Shown: positions 1 through 12,370, numbered from the stretch's first letter. The stretch is 64,000 nucleotides of DNA from Datura wrightii (GCA_035772735.1 JASDFA010000016.1:177015001-177079000), one strand, 5' to 3'. Numbers and translations: made by a program. The notes: a model not told the origin generated them from the letters alone.

Positions 1-215
1 GATAACCACAGGGAATATATACAATCTGCAAGCCTCTGAGAATGAAAAGATGGTCGGGACAGGGCCCCGGCCTACCCATACGAAAATACACCTCTGTCTT
101 TCAAGCTCCAGATGAAAGGAGCTGAAGGATCTCTAGCGCTGACTGGAACTACGAGGGGTCTGCTCCTCGTCTAGGTGTACCTGCAGGCAAGTAATGCAGC
201 GCCCCAAAATGAGCG

Positions 216-234
216 TCAGTACCGTTGGTACTGA
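216..234 (-). promoter_or_regulatory. Palindrome TCAGTACC-GTT-GGTACTGA in LTR D3
   Basis: Perfect 8-bp inverted repeat with a 3-base loop. The same palindrome occurs in every other D/E-family and chromovirus LTR seen here except truncated F. Role unknown; see findings. Confidence 0.75.
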
Positions 235-1777
235 GTATGAAAAGCAACAACTGGAAATAACTGAAAACAAGTAATATAACTGATAGAACTGAAGTAGAAA
301 GAAATAGACTGTAACTGGCTGAAAGTTTGAATTCAAGACTGTCCTCAACAAAGCTGAAAGGAGTAGGAGTTGTACCTGGTAACGTGGCACTCTACTATCT
401 ATCTATCCATAACTAGCATAACATAGCATAACATAGCATAACATAGCACACATAAAACCTTACCTGGCCCCCATAAGCCGGAAGGTACAACCAACACACA
501 ATCTATAACCCTACCCCGGTCATCCCATCTCCCCTAGTAACTATAAGCATCCTGTCGGTCCCCTGGGTATGCACTTGGGCCTGCTGAGCCCCTGACTATA
601 ATTATACCTAAGTTCGGAGGACTCCTGAAATCAACACCACGGGCGTACCCGCTCGACGGGGGTGTATAAAAGCCGACCAAGGCAAAATATGGGGAAACTG
701 GCATCCCATCTTCGTCCCCTAGGGGACGGCATGCCACTCCGTAGAGCGACGTATCCTCTCCCTCTGGCAGACGAGTCGATACAGCTATTAACCCTGGGGC
801 GGTCATGGATGCTGGGTAATCCAGCCCAAAACAACACAATCAAGTCTCAAATGATAATAATAACTGTACATGATACATGCTGAAATTAATAATAGTAATG
901 TATATATATATAATACATGCTGGAACTGATAATAGTATATGTATACTTTCTATCATGCTGGGCTGAATCTGATACGGAAATAAGATATAATATATCTGGA
1001 AAAATCTGCTGAGAATCATACTGTTTAACTAAGTTTCAGAATAAACATGATTTACTAATTCTAAAATGCTTTTTAAAATTCATATTAAGCTACTATTCTG
1101 TTTCTGAGCTACTTTATTGGAATTTATATTGCTTTACTAAATTTCGTGCTGAACACGATAATATCCTGACGTACTTTACTAAATTACATACTGGGCATGC
1201 TGAACTATTTCTGAAACATTCTACCGGGATTCATACTGGTTTGCTCTATTGGAATTACTAACTTACCGAAAGAAACTAGCTTTACATACCTCAATTGTCG
1301 ACTTTCTGACCAACTGGCGTAGCTCGGCCAATATTTAACTATTTCCCCCAACTGTATTCATATTCACGAAGGAATAGAATTAATTCTATCAGTATATAGA
1401 AAGAAAACCATACTTGGTGTATACCTACTGCCTATTCTTCAACTTATCGAAGAATAGCCGAAAACTCGCTATTTCTCGGAGGTCCAGAAAAGAGAAATAC
1501 TTACTTTAGTGCTGGGAGTGTATTAATACTAGTTTGGAGTAGTTCCAATTAATTTGACTCAGCGGGTCGCCACTTCGCTGGACGATTCTCGCGAAACTAA
1601 CTCCGTAGGAATGCTCTCTACAGCTTTATACTTCGGTACTCGAAGTTAATTTGAGTTTGGACTGCGTTTGACGGTGTAATCGGATGAAATTTATATTAAA
1701 CCCTCGTATCCCTCTTCTCTCTGGTCGTTTTATGGAAATTAAGAGTGGAAATGAAATTAAAAAAAATGAAGTGGGGC

Positions 1778-1785
1778 TTTATATA
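1778..1785 (-). promoter_or_regulatory. TATA box of LTR D3
   Basis: TATATAAA on the minus strand, followed by GCCCCAC exactly as in D1 and D2. GC-rich repeats (two copies of a CCTCCGTGGCACGTTG-type unit, 1803-1866) lie just upstream in LTR orientation. Confidence 0.7.
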
Positions 1786-2011
1786 CTTTGGCCTGGACAG
1801 CCCCTCCGTGGCACGTTGGCCATCGCGGAGGGACAGCCTCCGTGGCACGTTGCCATCGCGGAGGGGGTCTGCCCGGCCTCCTCTTGCGACGCTTCAACGT
1901 GGCGCTTGTCCGGTCTTCCCCCGGGCCTTTTTGTTGCATGTATGACACTCTAAAACTCTTAACCAACATGTGAATAGGCCATCTAAATGTCAAGAATTTA
2001 TGCGGTGAACA

Positions 2012-2959
2012 ATTCCCCAGTGTGCTGAAAGGCACAACTCACCCTTAGGTGTTGGAAAAGGTGTTAGGTCGGATTGGGGTGCAGGTTAACTTGAGTACAA
2101 CTTCCCATCTCCAGACAAATGACCAAGCAGAGCACTCGATTCAGATGCTTGGAGATCTGTTATAGGCGGAAATGCAAGCCCCTATATGATGACCTAAAGT
2201 AGGTAGTTTGGGGGTAGTTGAACCAGGCAGACTAATGCACCAGCCAAACGAAGAAAGTTCTGCTTATTGGGAAAGATGTAATTGCAACCCAGGGCCATTG
2301 GGAGTCGTACTCTAACGTACGGCGTAGGAAATTAAGGATTGAAGCAGCCACTGGGCATTCCTGAGAATCTCTTGTGAGATCTGATAAGAAGAGAAAACCC
2401 AGCCCTAGATTCATTAGGCCTTACCGGACCCTCCTGAAGATCATCCAAGTGGCCTATGAAGAAAAGTTACCTTCGAGGCTAGGATCTGTTCATCAAGACT
2501 ACGCAAGCGCGTAGAAGACCTTGTCTCGGATTGATTCAATTGAGGGTGTTCAAGATGCAGAAGCACTAATAGTTACAGGAGCCATCTTGAGAACCAAAGT
2601 TGTATCTTATTAGGGTATGGAGGGCCATAATTATAGAAGAACTGAATTGAAAAATTATGAATAATGCGACTACGGTGATGACATACAGACTCAGACAATT
2701 TAAGTTAAAGTGAGATCGTTTCAAATGTTATACAATTGATTTTGGTTACCGTTATTAACAGTTGTTTACATATATGTGGAAGACCTATGCTTTAGATGCA
2801 AGTAGCATCCTGTGAGACGCCTGTGTTGGAGTTTTCTACATTTTAGGTCCTCTGGATAGTCCACACAACAGAGGAGACTCTGTCGGAATTTCTCTAGCAT
2901 TAGTTAAAAGAGCTGAGTTTTTAAGCTTGAAGATTACATTCGAGGACAAATGCTCCTAA
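2012..2959 (+). pseudogene. Element F: decayed 3' end of chromovirus pol (integrase tail, chromodomain)
   Basis: Plus-strand internal remnant of a Ty3/Gypsy element. Around 2420-2510 one frame keeps the integrase C-terminal pattern (AYEEKLPSRLGSVH, compare the AYELELP-type motif of element A). Around 2580-2650 there is a weak chromodomain-like stretch broken by a stop. The region ends with CGAGGACAAATGCTCCTAAGG, the usual sequence before a Gypsy polypurine tract. No long ORF remains. The 5' part is either outside the window or displaced by LTR D3, which begins at 2011. Confidence 0.7.
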
Positions 2960-2964
2960 GGGGG
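2953..2964 (+). other. Polypurine tract of element F, split by solo LTR E
   Basis: CTCCTAAGGGGG ends at 2964. The tract resumes at 6021 as GGGGGGAT immediately before the 3' LTR of F. GGGGG is the 5-bp duplication flanking LTR E, so E inserted into the G-run. Confidence 0.75.
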
Positions 2965-4867
2965 TGTTAAACCCCGTAAATTTACATAGTATGATCATCG
3001 TGTGTGTATGTACATTGAGAATTTTAGTATATAAAACATCTGGGAGAAGGCCCAGGGGGTGAGCACATGAGCGCGTCATCAAACAGATGGAGGCCGGGAT
3101 CGGGAGGCTGGGCGCGCCAGGCGCCGCATCGCACAGCCTGCCCCAGTGCAAGCATTGGCGTGATACGCCATGGACACGGCGCGATGGGGGGTGCGCCGCA
3201 CATGTCCCTGCCACCACCTAGTTATATATATACCCCTTTTGATGAAAATGTTTCATTTAATAAAAGATCCCTCGGCCAAAAGCAGAGCAACCACGCAAAC
3301 TTCATCCAATTCCCTTCAAATTACACCGTCAAACGCCGTCTGAACACAAATTCACCTTGGATAATGGGTTCTAAGCCTACGAGAAGCATCGCTGCGGAGT
3401 TATTTCGTGAAAACTCGCTCAGTGAGCTGAAATCCCACCAAGTAAAGGTTGTCGAAATTACAACAAATTGACTCCTAAACGGCCACAGGCAACAGGTAAG
3501 CATCTGTCCCTTCTGAACTCTCGAGAAATTGTGGGTTTTCGACTGAGTTAAATAGATTTGAGTTATAGTTAACATTGTTATTGAAAAATATCGTTATTTG
3601 CCAAATTCAGTATTGAAACTAGTCCTATTCTCTCAGTATGAAGATTGCAGTGGAGTGGAACTGCTGGTTACAGGTTGAACCTAATCAGTTAAATAAGAAT
3701 CGACATTCAAGGTATGTTAAGGCTTATTCCATCGACAAGTTATTCTCTTCATATAATGATACGATTTATGTTTTTGAGCATAGACAGCGATCCTACATAT
3801 TGTAATCAGTTGTGGCTAGTATATAAGGTTTATGTATGTCGTGATTAGCTGCTATCAGTAGATTATGATTACATACGTTGTGGCTAGCTTCTAGAAAGCA
3901 TATTAAGAGTATATTGCAGTAGCTCTTGTCGGGAAATAAGATGTTAAGGGTGACTCATGCTAGAAGCGTCATAGAAACTCCTCTGCTCTTCTGTTCACTG
4001 TGTTAGTAGAAACAATGTTTTGCTGTCATGCCTAGGCTTCAGAAGTTTATGGATAGTAGTTGGGCTTGAGTTAGTAAGTTGAACAGCATAAGCGTAGCCG
4101 GGCGATATAACTATCAGTTTGACGCCTGTATTATCAGTAAAGCTTGTCTAGAGGATGTAGGCATACCTTGACCCTACAGGGCCAGAATTATGTTAGTATG
4201 GCCTTACTCTAGAGTCAGCGACATTAGAGTTGCCTAGAGAGTTGAGGGTTAGTTTGCCATATAGTTGGCTATTGTCATTGACTGTTAGTTTCAGTCGACT
4301 TAGTGCTTGTCGTACAGGTAACTCAGGACACCATTCCAGTTGATACAAGTCTGATAGATCAATGGATACCCTAAGGGAGACAACTTTATTAGTAGTTAGA
4401 TGTAGGGGCAACGCCCCAGCCTACTCTTATAAGATACTCAGGTACAGGTTTCTGGGAACGACTAAGTTTAGATAAACATACCTATGATGTTAGGAATCAC
4501 TCAGAGAAGGCACATGAAATCTGATCAGACTAAGTTAGTATCTAAGGGACTGGAACCATAGTATTTTAGTATTACCTCCGGGCTAAGAGTTATAATAAGC
4601 TTCCTACAGAAGGTTAGGGCTGACTATTAGGAGCATATTCGAATAGTAGCAGCCCCACAGTTGTTCTATGCAAAGTACAAGTATTCTAAAGTAATCCAAT
4701 TATGATCAGCTTCTACGAATAGAATTAAGACGACAGCGAGAACATAGTGTAACCCTCGTCAGAATTAACTTTAGCTAGATTGGGTTTTGCTCACAATGTT
4801 TGGGTTGTGGGATGTTGTTGCCCATAGGGCCTCACAAGGGCATTATAATGTCCGAAAGGACCAGATC

Positions 4868-4973
4868 AAGGCTGTGAGGGTCATATTAAGTTCCATCCGA
4901 TTGAGGTTGTGAGGGCCAAATTGAGTTACACCAAATAGAGGTCGTGAGGGCCGTATCCAGTTACAGCAGTTAC
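4868..4973 (+). repeat. Three imperfect 35-bp tandem units in LTR E
   Basis: Units start near 4868, 4904 and 4939, each with a GTGAGGG core followed by a related AT-rich tail. Not seen in D1 or D2. Confidence 0.6.
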
Positions 4974-5424
4974 ACTCTAACCCACAGTCAAGCCAAGGCT
5001 CGGGGTCCGATTACATAACCCAGATGGCTCAGACATAGACACAGCTACATGATCCTATCAGGCTCGGATATAGCTTTAGAGAATGAGAATTTCTGAATTA
5101 CGGCATGCTTACGGACCTTTAGTAGCCAGATCGCAGGAGTGTGCATTGTTTGTACTTGTCGGGGATTATAGGGGCCCAAGTAGGTTATTCTGTGTTGGTT
5201 GTACCTTCTCGGCTTATGGGGGCCAGGTTAGGTTCTTGTCTGCATATTTTTCTGCCAGCTATAGCTTATGAATAAATAGTTGTACAGTTTCAGCTCATAT
5301 ACGTGCAGTGTTTTACTAGATGCAGGTTTTGGATAAGAAAGCTTACAGGTTAACTTCTGGCCCTTACTACTGTTCACTTTCAGTTTTATCAGTTTTAATT
5401 AGCTTTTGTTATTGCCTTACATAT

Positions 5425-5443
5425 TCGGTACATATTGTACTGA
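5425..5443 (+). promoter_or_regulatory. Palindrome TCGGTAC-N5-GTACTGA in LTR E
   Basis: Same element as in the D-family and chromovirus LTRs, with one arm substitution (TCGGTAC). Confidence 0.65.
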
Positions 5444-6027
5444 CGCCAACTATGGAGTGCTGCATACTTGCCTGCAGGTTTAGACAGACAGAGTTTAGGA
5501 CCTCCATTAGCAGCTGTTCAGGGTCAGCAGTTTGGCCAACTCCTTTCGTACATAGTTGCCAGGTGGTAGAGATCACAGTCTTTTATTTGTATAGCATTTG
5601 GGTAGGCTGGGGCCCTGTCCCGACCAATATTTTAACTCTTAGAGGCTCGCAAACTACAGTCTTCAGTTCGTTGGTTTTTGTTGGTCGTCTGGGGCCTATG
5701 TATATCTTATTTTACGTCTTGGCCATGTGGGGCCACAATGTAGCTGCCTGTTTTCATTCCTGTTATAACTAGACAGCATGGTGGTCTTGTCGGTCCGCAT
5801 AGGATCCCTTTTAGTTCTGTATTGGATGGGTTAGCTGTTTTCTTTTACAGGTGCTATGTTTCCTTGTCGGCCCAAGGTTGTGTTTACATCCGAGATACAA
5901 CAGTTTGATTTCTTGATTGTGAGTTACTGGTAGGTACCAGCGGTGCGTACGCCCAGCCAGGTCAGCCCAGATCCTATTGTGGCATTAGGTTCTAGTCGCC
6001 TCCCAAGTTGGGGCGAGACAGGGGGGA

Positions 6028-7309
6028 TATTACACCCCATAAGATGTTAGCAGCTAGCCTGCGTGTGCATGGGCTTATGACAAGTAGAGAGGGAGTTTGA
6101 AGCATACTGGGAAAAGCCTCGGAAGTAGGATTGGGCGAGGCCAGGCCGAGAGGGGCCAGTGTGATGTGCTAGCCTGCCTGTGCATTGAGAGGCGTGGTGC
6201 GCCAGGCACAAAATTTCCCTGGGAGGGGAGGAGTGACAAGCCCCTTGGCGCGATGGCTAGCGCGCTGGGCCGACCTCTTGGTGCGATGGCCAGTGAGGGG
6301 TGCTGGCCTCTTGGCACGTTGGCTAGTGCGGGGCACCGCCTAGGCCATTGCCCTATGCCTATTTATATGTTTCCTCGTTAAATTCAAATACTTTTCCAAT
6401 GATACCTCGGCCAAGAACATAGAGGGTACGTAAACTTCACCCAATTTTCATCAAATTATGCTATCAAACTCCATCCAAACACAAAGTATCTTGGGGTAAC
6501 AAGTCCTAGGCCTACGGGAAGCATCTCTGCGAAGTTATTTCTTGAAAATTTGCTCGGTACACCGAAACCCCACCGAGTAAAGGTTGTCAGAATCACTCTA
6601 AATTAGATTCTAAACGGCCACAGGCAACAGATAAGAATTTCTCCCTTCCGAACTCTCGCGAAATTGTGAGCTTCCAGCTGAGTTAAGTAGAGTTGAATTA
6701 TGGTTATTATTATTATCAAAAGATATCATTGTTTGCCGAATTTAGTATTGAAAATGTCCCTATTCTCCCAGCATAAGGACTGCAGTTGAGTGGAACTGCC
6801 GGTTACAGGTTGAAACTCTTCAGTTAAACAAAAGTCGGCATTCGAGGTATGTTAAGGCTTATTCCTTCGGCAAGTTATTCTCGTCGTATAATGGTACGAC
6901 CTATGTTTTTGAACGTAGATAATGATCCATGTTGTAATTAGATGCTATCAATAGATTGTGATTACATATGTTGTGGCTAGCTGCTAAAAAGTATGTTAAA
7001 AGTATATTGTAGTATCCCTTGTCGGTAAAGAAGATGTTGAGTGTGACTTACGCTAGAAGCATCATACAAACTCCTTTGCCCTTCTGCTCACTGTGTTAGT
7101 AGAATTGATGTTTTGCTATCATGCCTAAGATTTAGAAGTTTGTAGATATTTATTGGGCCTGAGTTAGTGAGTTGGATAGCATAGACGCAGCCAGGTGATA
7201 TAACTATCAGTTTGGCGCCTGTATTGTCAGAAAAGCTCGCCCAGAGGCTGATGGCGTACCTTAACGCCTCCAGGGCCAGAAATTTGGATAAGAAGGTCAT
7301 ACCTTAGAG
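6028..7309 (+). repeat. Truncated 3' LTR of element F
   Basis: Starts TATTACACCCC directly after the polypurine tract (6021-6027) and aligns with the first third to half of LTR E. Examples are the CTACGGGAAGCATC block near 6510 and the CAGGGCCAGAA block near 7270. It stops at about 7309, where remnant sequence of Copia element K begins. The missing distal part does not reappear after K, so the junction is a deletion rather than a clean insertion. Confidence 0.78.
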
Positions 7310-7310
7310 T

Positions 7311-7384
7311 AATTCTTAGACAAAAGTTTTATGAAATTTCCCCTGTTGTTAACAGATTCTTGTTCCTGTTATGTATTTATAACA
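7311..7384 (+). repeat. 5' LTR remnant of Copia element K
   Basis: Aligns to the last ~80 bp of the 3' LTR at 13703-13783: shared ATGAAATTT, GCTG/GTTGTTAACAGAT and TTCTTGTTCCTGTTA blocks. Ends TATAACA, just before the primer site. Confidence 0.8.
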
Positions 7385-7385
7385 A

Positions 7386-7398
7386 TGGGATTAGAGCC
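7386..7398 (+). other. Primer binding site of K (initiator tRNA-Met, degenerate)
   Basis: TGGGATTAGAGCC, 11 of 13 bases matching the usual TGGTATCAGAGCC complementary to plant initiator tRNA-Met. It lies one base after the LTR remnant. Confidence 0.7.
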
Positions 7399-7784
7399 TT
7401 GGGTTATCTGATTTTGAGTCTTGATCTTTCTTCATCACAATTGTAAATCTTTATTTAGTGTGTAACGAGTAAAACAACAACAATATATGGTGTCGTTCAT
7501 GTGTTATTTAATTTTTTCTTGTATGCATTGAAAAGAATTCTCGTTTAGTAAAGTAATGTGAACAAGACAACTTTTTTTTCAAAAGAACTCTGTTGCAAAC
7601 ACTTCATGTTTATTATTAATCGTTCTCTATCGCACAAAGTAAATTGCAAATCAAATTAAGTTTATGTTATTTTTTTGTGAATATGTGGATGAAAGAATTC
7701 AGGATAATTGGAATTCTCTTTGTATTGAAAAAGGAATTTTGTATGTTTTCATGATGACTAAATATTTAAAGTGGAGTTTGATTT

Positions 7785-9871
7785 TGCAACACCCCAAAAG
7801 TCTCTTACATCAAATCCGAGGGTTGAAATAAAGAAAACAGGAGAAACTGCACCAGGTCACAAAATGAGTCATCTAATGACTAGTGAAGTGACCTAACAGA
7901 TCATTGAGTGATCCATTTGGTGGTGCCAAGTTGGGGAAAACGTTACTTTCTAGAATTCATGACAGATGAGATGACAAGTCATTAGTTCTCCCCACGAGTC
8001 GTCGTATGACCCGCTAAGTGTGTAGTGGGGGAGAAAATATTGATTTCCAGTGTACTTCACATATTGAGGAAACGAGTTTTTCAAGTCCCCTGATGACCCG
8101 TTAAGTGACTCATTGAATGAAGAGATCAGGGAATGGAGGTAAGGTTTCCAGTGGCATGGGTCAGGGGTGACCCGTCAAGTCTCCCAACGGGTCATCCAGT
8201 CACACATTGGGTCTGGCAGTGTTATTTTCCTATCGAATCATTAAGGGTATTTTTATAATTTCTTAAGTTCCTAACTCCTAAACTAAATTGTTTTGAGCAT
8301 AAAATGAAGGGTTTTAATCATTCTAAGCCCTTATTCTACTCCTAACACTCTCATTAGAAGATCAAGCTCTCAAGTGAAGCAAGGATTCTCTATGTCCATC
8401 CTCTTCAATCTCTCTTGAGTATCAAACCCTAGTAAGAATTCTTCAAGCCCAGGTATGTATCGTTATGAATTGGGGAAATTCTTCCACTCTCATGCCCAAT
8501 TTCAACCCAATTCTATGATTCAAATCTCTAAACATGTCAAGTTGAATTCTAGGGTTATTACACAATTTTTCATGAAATCTTTCATGTTTTCTCTATGGGT
8601 ATAATACCTTCATATTTTGATTGATGTTCCATGACTATTAGGGTAGATTGAAACCTCAATTTAATTATTAATTCACGATTTCAAGTTATGAAGATTATGC
8701 CCAATTATGCATGATTTATGAAATTTAAGCTTATGAGTCCATGATTTTAAGTATGGTAAATTAAATTATGTTTTATGATCATAATGCATGATTTTCACAA
8801 GAACCCTTTATGAATTTATGAATTTTAGAGTATGATGATTTCCTTAGTAGGCATGACTTTTGTGAATATCAAGTTTATGATCATGGTCGACTCACGGGCC
8901 TATTTTATGGCTAGTTCACGTATCTCAAGCATATTTATGAATCTCATGGTTTCAACTAGCCCATGTACTTCAAGTATGTTTCATTATTATAATATGAGCA
9001 TTATATATGTTTTGGGAGTAGTATTTAACTCCGAGTAGACCGGAGTTCCAGCGCACCTAGGTGTCAGAACTACGTGTCAATATAGCCATGATGGGGTCTT
9101 CCACGAGAGTGTCCCCCATGACCATATAGGCAACTATGAGTGATATCACGTGTTTTTCATGGTTCTACTCTTGGCAAGGTATAAACACCCTTCCAACTAG
9201 GGATTTACAGGTCGGGCTCCATGTATGCTCACGTGGGCTATGTCGGTTATAAGAATCTCCCAATGTTCCTCATATTTTCAGTTACTCATGTTCATGACTT
9301 ATGATATTATGTTTTATAGCATATTTGACCCATTGATTAGTTTACGAGCTTTCACTCACGATTTCAGACTAACATTTTACTAGCATGTTTTACTTTTCCC
9401 GCATACTCAGTACATTCAAAGTACTGAGTGCATACTCTATGCTATATCGTCTCATGATATAGGTTCGGATGATCCATCTCAGTCTCTCCATTATCTCGTT
9501 CCTGCTCAGACCAGTCAGTTTTTCCCAGTCTTGGTAAGTCCTCACCATCCGAGGACGTCTATCCGTTTATTTTGTTGTGTCTTGTTTTAGTTCTAGACTT
9601 GGAGTTAGCTGGGGGCTTGTCCCAACAGCTCATCAGTTAGTAGAGCTTTCAGACGTAGAGTTAGTATGTTCAGTTTTGCGACTCAGAGTTGTGATATTGT
9701 CGCTTTACTTATGCTTTATGGCCTATAAACTTCCGCTTATCCATGCTTATGTTTAATTTCCTCTTAATTATGCTCTTAAGTCACGTTATATATGTACCAT
9801 GAGTTATCTTGGAGCCATTCGTGGTTCTAGGTCCCGTATTTCGATCCGGGATCCTAGCTTGGATTGTGACA
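7785..9871 (+). repeat. Solo LTR G (chromovirus type) inside Copia element K
   Basis: Runs TGCAACACCCC ... GGATTGTGACA, 2087 bp, with a near-duplication GATTT (7780-7784) and AATTT (9872-9876). The ends and many internal blocks resemble the chromovirus LTRs of A, B and H, including GATCCGGGATCC-type sequence before the 3' end and the two hairpins near 9407-9462. U3 (about 7870-8220) is rich in ACGAGTCGT-like motifs. The K internal region continues on both sides. Confidence 0.85.
9407..9462 (+). promoter_or_regulatory. Paired hairpins in LTR G
   Basis: TCAGTAC (9407-9413) - 7 nt - GTACTGA (9421-9427), then 14 nt, then CTATATC (9442-9448) - 7 nt - GATATAG (9456-9462). Both stems are perfect 7-bp repeats with 7-nt loops. 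The same arrangement occurs in B and, slightly eroded, in both LTRs of A. Confidence 0.75.
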
Positions 9872-10419
9872 AATTTGAACAATATAATTGTACTTGGTTA
9901 TAGTAGAGATGTTTCTCTGTTGAAAGAAGTTTGGTGGCATTTAAAGACACACATTGCCTTCACAATTTTAACGCTTTCTGGTATGATTTTTTTTCTTTTT
10001 GACCTTTAAAGCTTTTATATGTAAGGCTTCAAAAATATTGCAACACATCTTTTAACTATGTTTGTCGTTAAACTAGTGGATCCACACTTCATGATTTGAT
10101 CATGAATTTCTTTTGAAATAAAATCACGATTTTGGGAGATACCAAGAAATTTCTTTTTACAATTTAACTATAACATAATAAGTGTTCTCTTATGATTATT
10201 TTAATTGTTAAGTGGAACTGCGAAATCACTATCTTGATACATGTCAAATATACTACTTTCGGCATATGAAATATTATTTCCTTTAGTATAACTCTTTGGT
10301 GTCAAGGTTCATGAAAGATTTTTCTTTATGTGTGTGAAAATATGACATTTATTTTTGTTAATCGTGAATCTGCTTAAGAAATATTGAGTTTGTAAACTTT
10401 CATCCAAATGTGAATTAAT

Positions 10420-12370
10420 CCTTAAATAGTAATTCCACTCTTTATGAGCTTTGGAATAGTCATATACCAAACTTGAATGATCTACGATCTTGGGATTGTG
10501 CTGCATATGTAAAAGATCATTTTGCCAAGTTTGAAAATTAAGTCCAAAAGAAAAGAAATGTATCTTTATAAGATACTCAAAACATTCCGAAAGATATGCA
10601 TTCATTGGTAAATTGGATGGTGAAAATATTACTGAAATTGAATCACGACATATTACATTTTTAGAAAATAATTTTAAAAAAAGTGAAATAAATAAAGGTG
10701 ATCCTATGTATGAAATGTTGAATCGTGATTAGGCAATTTCTTCAGACATGCTTGATAATCAAATAAAACAAAGATTGATTCATAATCTAAGTAGGAGTTT
10801 TGAATCCCAACAATTCTTTTAAGAAATCTAAACTTCAATTTCGTAAGAGTACCAGAAAAGGTACACCTAAACAATCTTATGAGATTTAGGATGTATTTTT
10901 TTGGTATCTTCCATAGAATTTGATGAGCTTAATTCTTTGACTGAGGCTTTAACGACCCCTAAAAAGATGAGTGAATGAAAGAAATGAAAGAAGAATTAAT
11001 GTCCAAGAGAACCAATAAAGTTTGGGATATGATTGATCTTCCTTATGTGCGTAGATCTATTGGGAACAAATGAATTCTAAAAATTAAATGCAGAGTGGAT
11101 ATGTCAATAAAACATACAAGGCATGATTGGGGGCAAAAGATTCTACTCAAGAAGCTGAAATAGATTAGGATAAACTTTTTTACCAGTTGTGAAGTTTACC
11201 TAAGTTGCTTACACCAAATAGACATGAAGACCGTTTTTATTAATGGGGAAGTAAATGAAGAAATTTATATGGAAACTTGTAGGTTTTGTTGTTAATGCAG
11301 TGTAACTTGAGATTTCACAAGGAGGTGATCTCACTTGATTGCACCATGATCAATGAATTGCATCTATGTGAAAAAGTCCAATGGAATGTTTGTAATTCTT
11401 TCTCTTTACGTGTATGCTATTTTATTTGTCGAAAATAATTTAAGTATGCGAAAACTATCAAATCATTGCTTTCAAAGTTATTTGACATGAATACATAGCG
11501 AAACAGACTAAATATTGGGTGTTAAGATCCAAAGAGATCATTCCAAGAAGTTTTTGAGTCTATCTCAAGAAACATATATTAAAAAAATGGAGCACTTTCT
11601 AATGAATTGCTGCAAATTCCTAGATACTCTTTTAGAGATAGGTGAAACTTTAAGCTTTGAAATATTTCCATAGATTGAAAAAGAAAAGAAATACATGTCC
11701 TGAATTTCACATTCTAGTGTTGTGGGGAGTTTGATATATGCTATGATGTGTACTCGTCTAGACATTTATTATGTCATAGATTTGGTTAGCAGGTATCAAC
11801 CTAATCCTGAAAGAGATTATTGAAAAGAAGTGTAGAGAATTTTACGATACCTAAAGAAAATTATAGATTATTCATTATGCTATAGTGGATCTGATTTACT
11901 TTTTAGAGGTTATACAAATATTGATAGGGGTGGTGACCGTAATGATAAAAAATTGACCTTCATGTATGATTTCTTACTTAGTGGTGGTGCTATTTCGTCG
12001 AAAAGTAAGAAACAAACTTACACGACCTTTTCGACTATGAAAGCTAAATTCGTGGATTGTGCATATGCAGTTTAAAAATCTGTTTAGTTGAAGAGATTCT
12101 TTGAGCATTTGAATATTGCAAAGAATCCTCAGGGTCCCGTCATCTTATATTGTGTAAGCAGACAACTATCACATATATGAAGGATCCTAAGTATCACAAC
12201 AAGACCAAACACATTGACATCAAGTATAATTTATAAGAGGCATAGTAGCAAGTGGAGAAATAAATTTACAATACATTCCTAAATAAAGTATGATAGCAGA
12301 TGCTTTCACAAAGATGATATCTAGAGTCCTTTTTGAAAAATATGTTATGGTTCTAGGTTTGCAAAGGATA
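10420..12370 (+). pseudogene. Copia pol remnant (integrase tail, reverse transcriptase, RNase H)
   Basis: Reading between frames, the order typical of Ty1/Copia is visible. 10420-10690 is the integrase tail (TLYELWNSHIPNLNDLRSW; KKCIFIRYSKHSERYAFIG). 10850-11760 is reverse transcriptase (RKSTRKGTPK linker; KEELMSKRTNKVWDMIDLP; QIDMKTVFINGEVNEEIYME; SLYVYAILFV, where the catalytic YVDD reads YVYA). 11780-12370 is RNase H with an LSGGAISSKSKKQTYTTFS stretch and a degraded DPKYH-NKTKHID block. Many stops and frameshifts are present. Open antisense frames here are shadows. Loss of both aspartates in YVDD means the copy cannot be active. Confidence 0.88.

Larger units (their letters stand above)
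1..2011 (-). repeat. LTR D3 (D family), cut by window edge
   Basis: This is the reverse complement of the LTRs at 55989-58571 and 59024-61645. Shared landmarks are the rc of a GTCGGGGCCCTGTCCCGA-type stretch near 55-75, the (ATGTT)n-like run at 415-448, the conserved block at 534-843 and a rc TATA box at 1778-1785. Its TG end lies at 2011 (reads TGTTCACCGC on the minus strand, against TGTTATACCCC in the other copies). About 400 bp of its far end lies outside the window, so it cannot be told whether it is a solo LTR or part of a full element. It abuts integrase-tail sequence of element F. Confidence 0.88.
2965..6020 (+). repeat. Solo LTR E (diverged D-type family)
   Basis: Runs TGTTAAACCCCG ... 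GGGGCGAGACA, flanked by the 5-bp duplication GGGGG (2960-2964 and 6021-6025). It is a single LTR of 3056 bp with no internal region. It shares many blocks with LTR F (3235-4210 against 6365-7309) and more distantly with D1/D2, for example the AGACAGCATGGTGG block near 5773. A TATATATA box lies at 3223-3231. Short ORFs inside are not coding: they are not conserved as frames between copies. Confidence 0.88.

Noticed and set aside
534..843. Overlapping ORFs of 70-101 residues inside LTR D3 and equivalents in D1 and D2
   Set aside because: They follow a conserved GC-rich LTR block but are open in different frames and strands in different copies, with frameshifts between copies. No protein-level conservation.
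2012..7309. Reading E and F as one element with two LTRs in tandem
   Set aside because: The GGGGG duplication and the split polypurine tract show E is an insertion into F.
10309..10605. 98-residue antisense ORF
   Set aside because: Shadow of the plus-strand Copia integrase tail.
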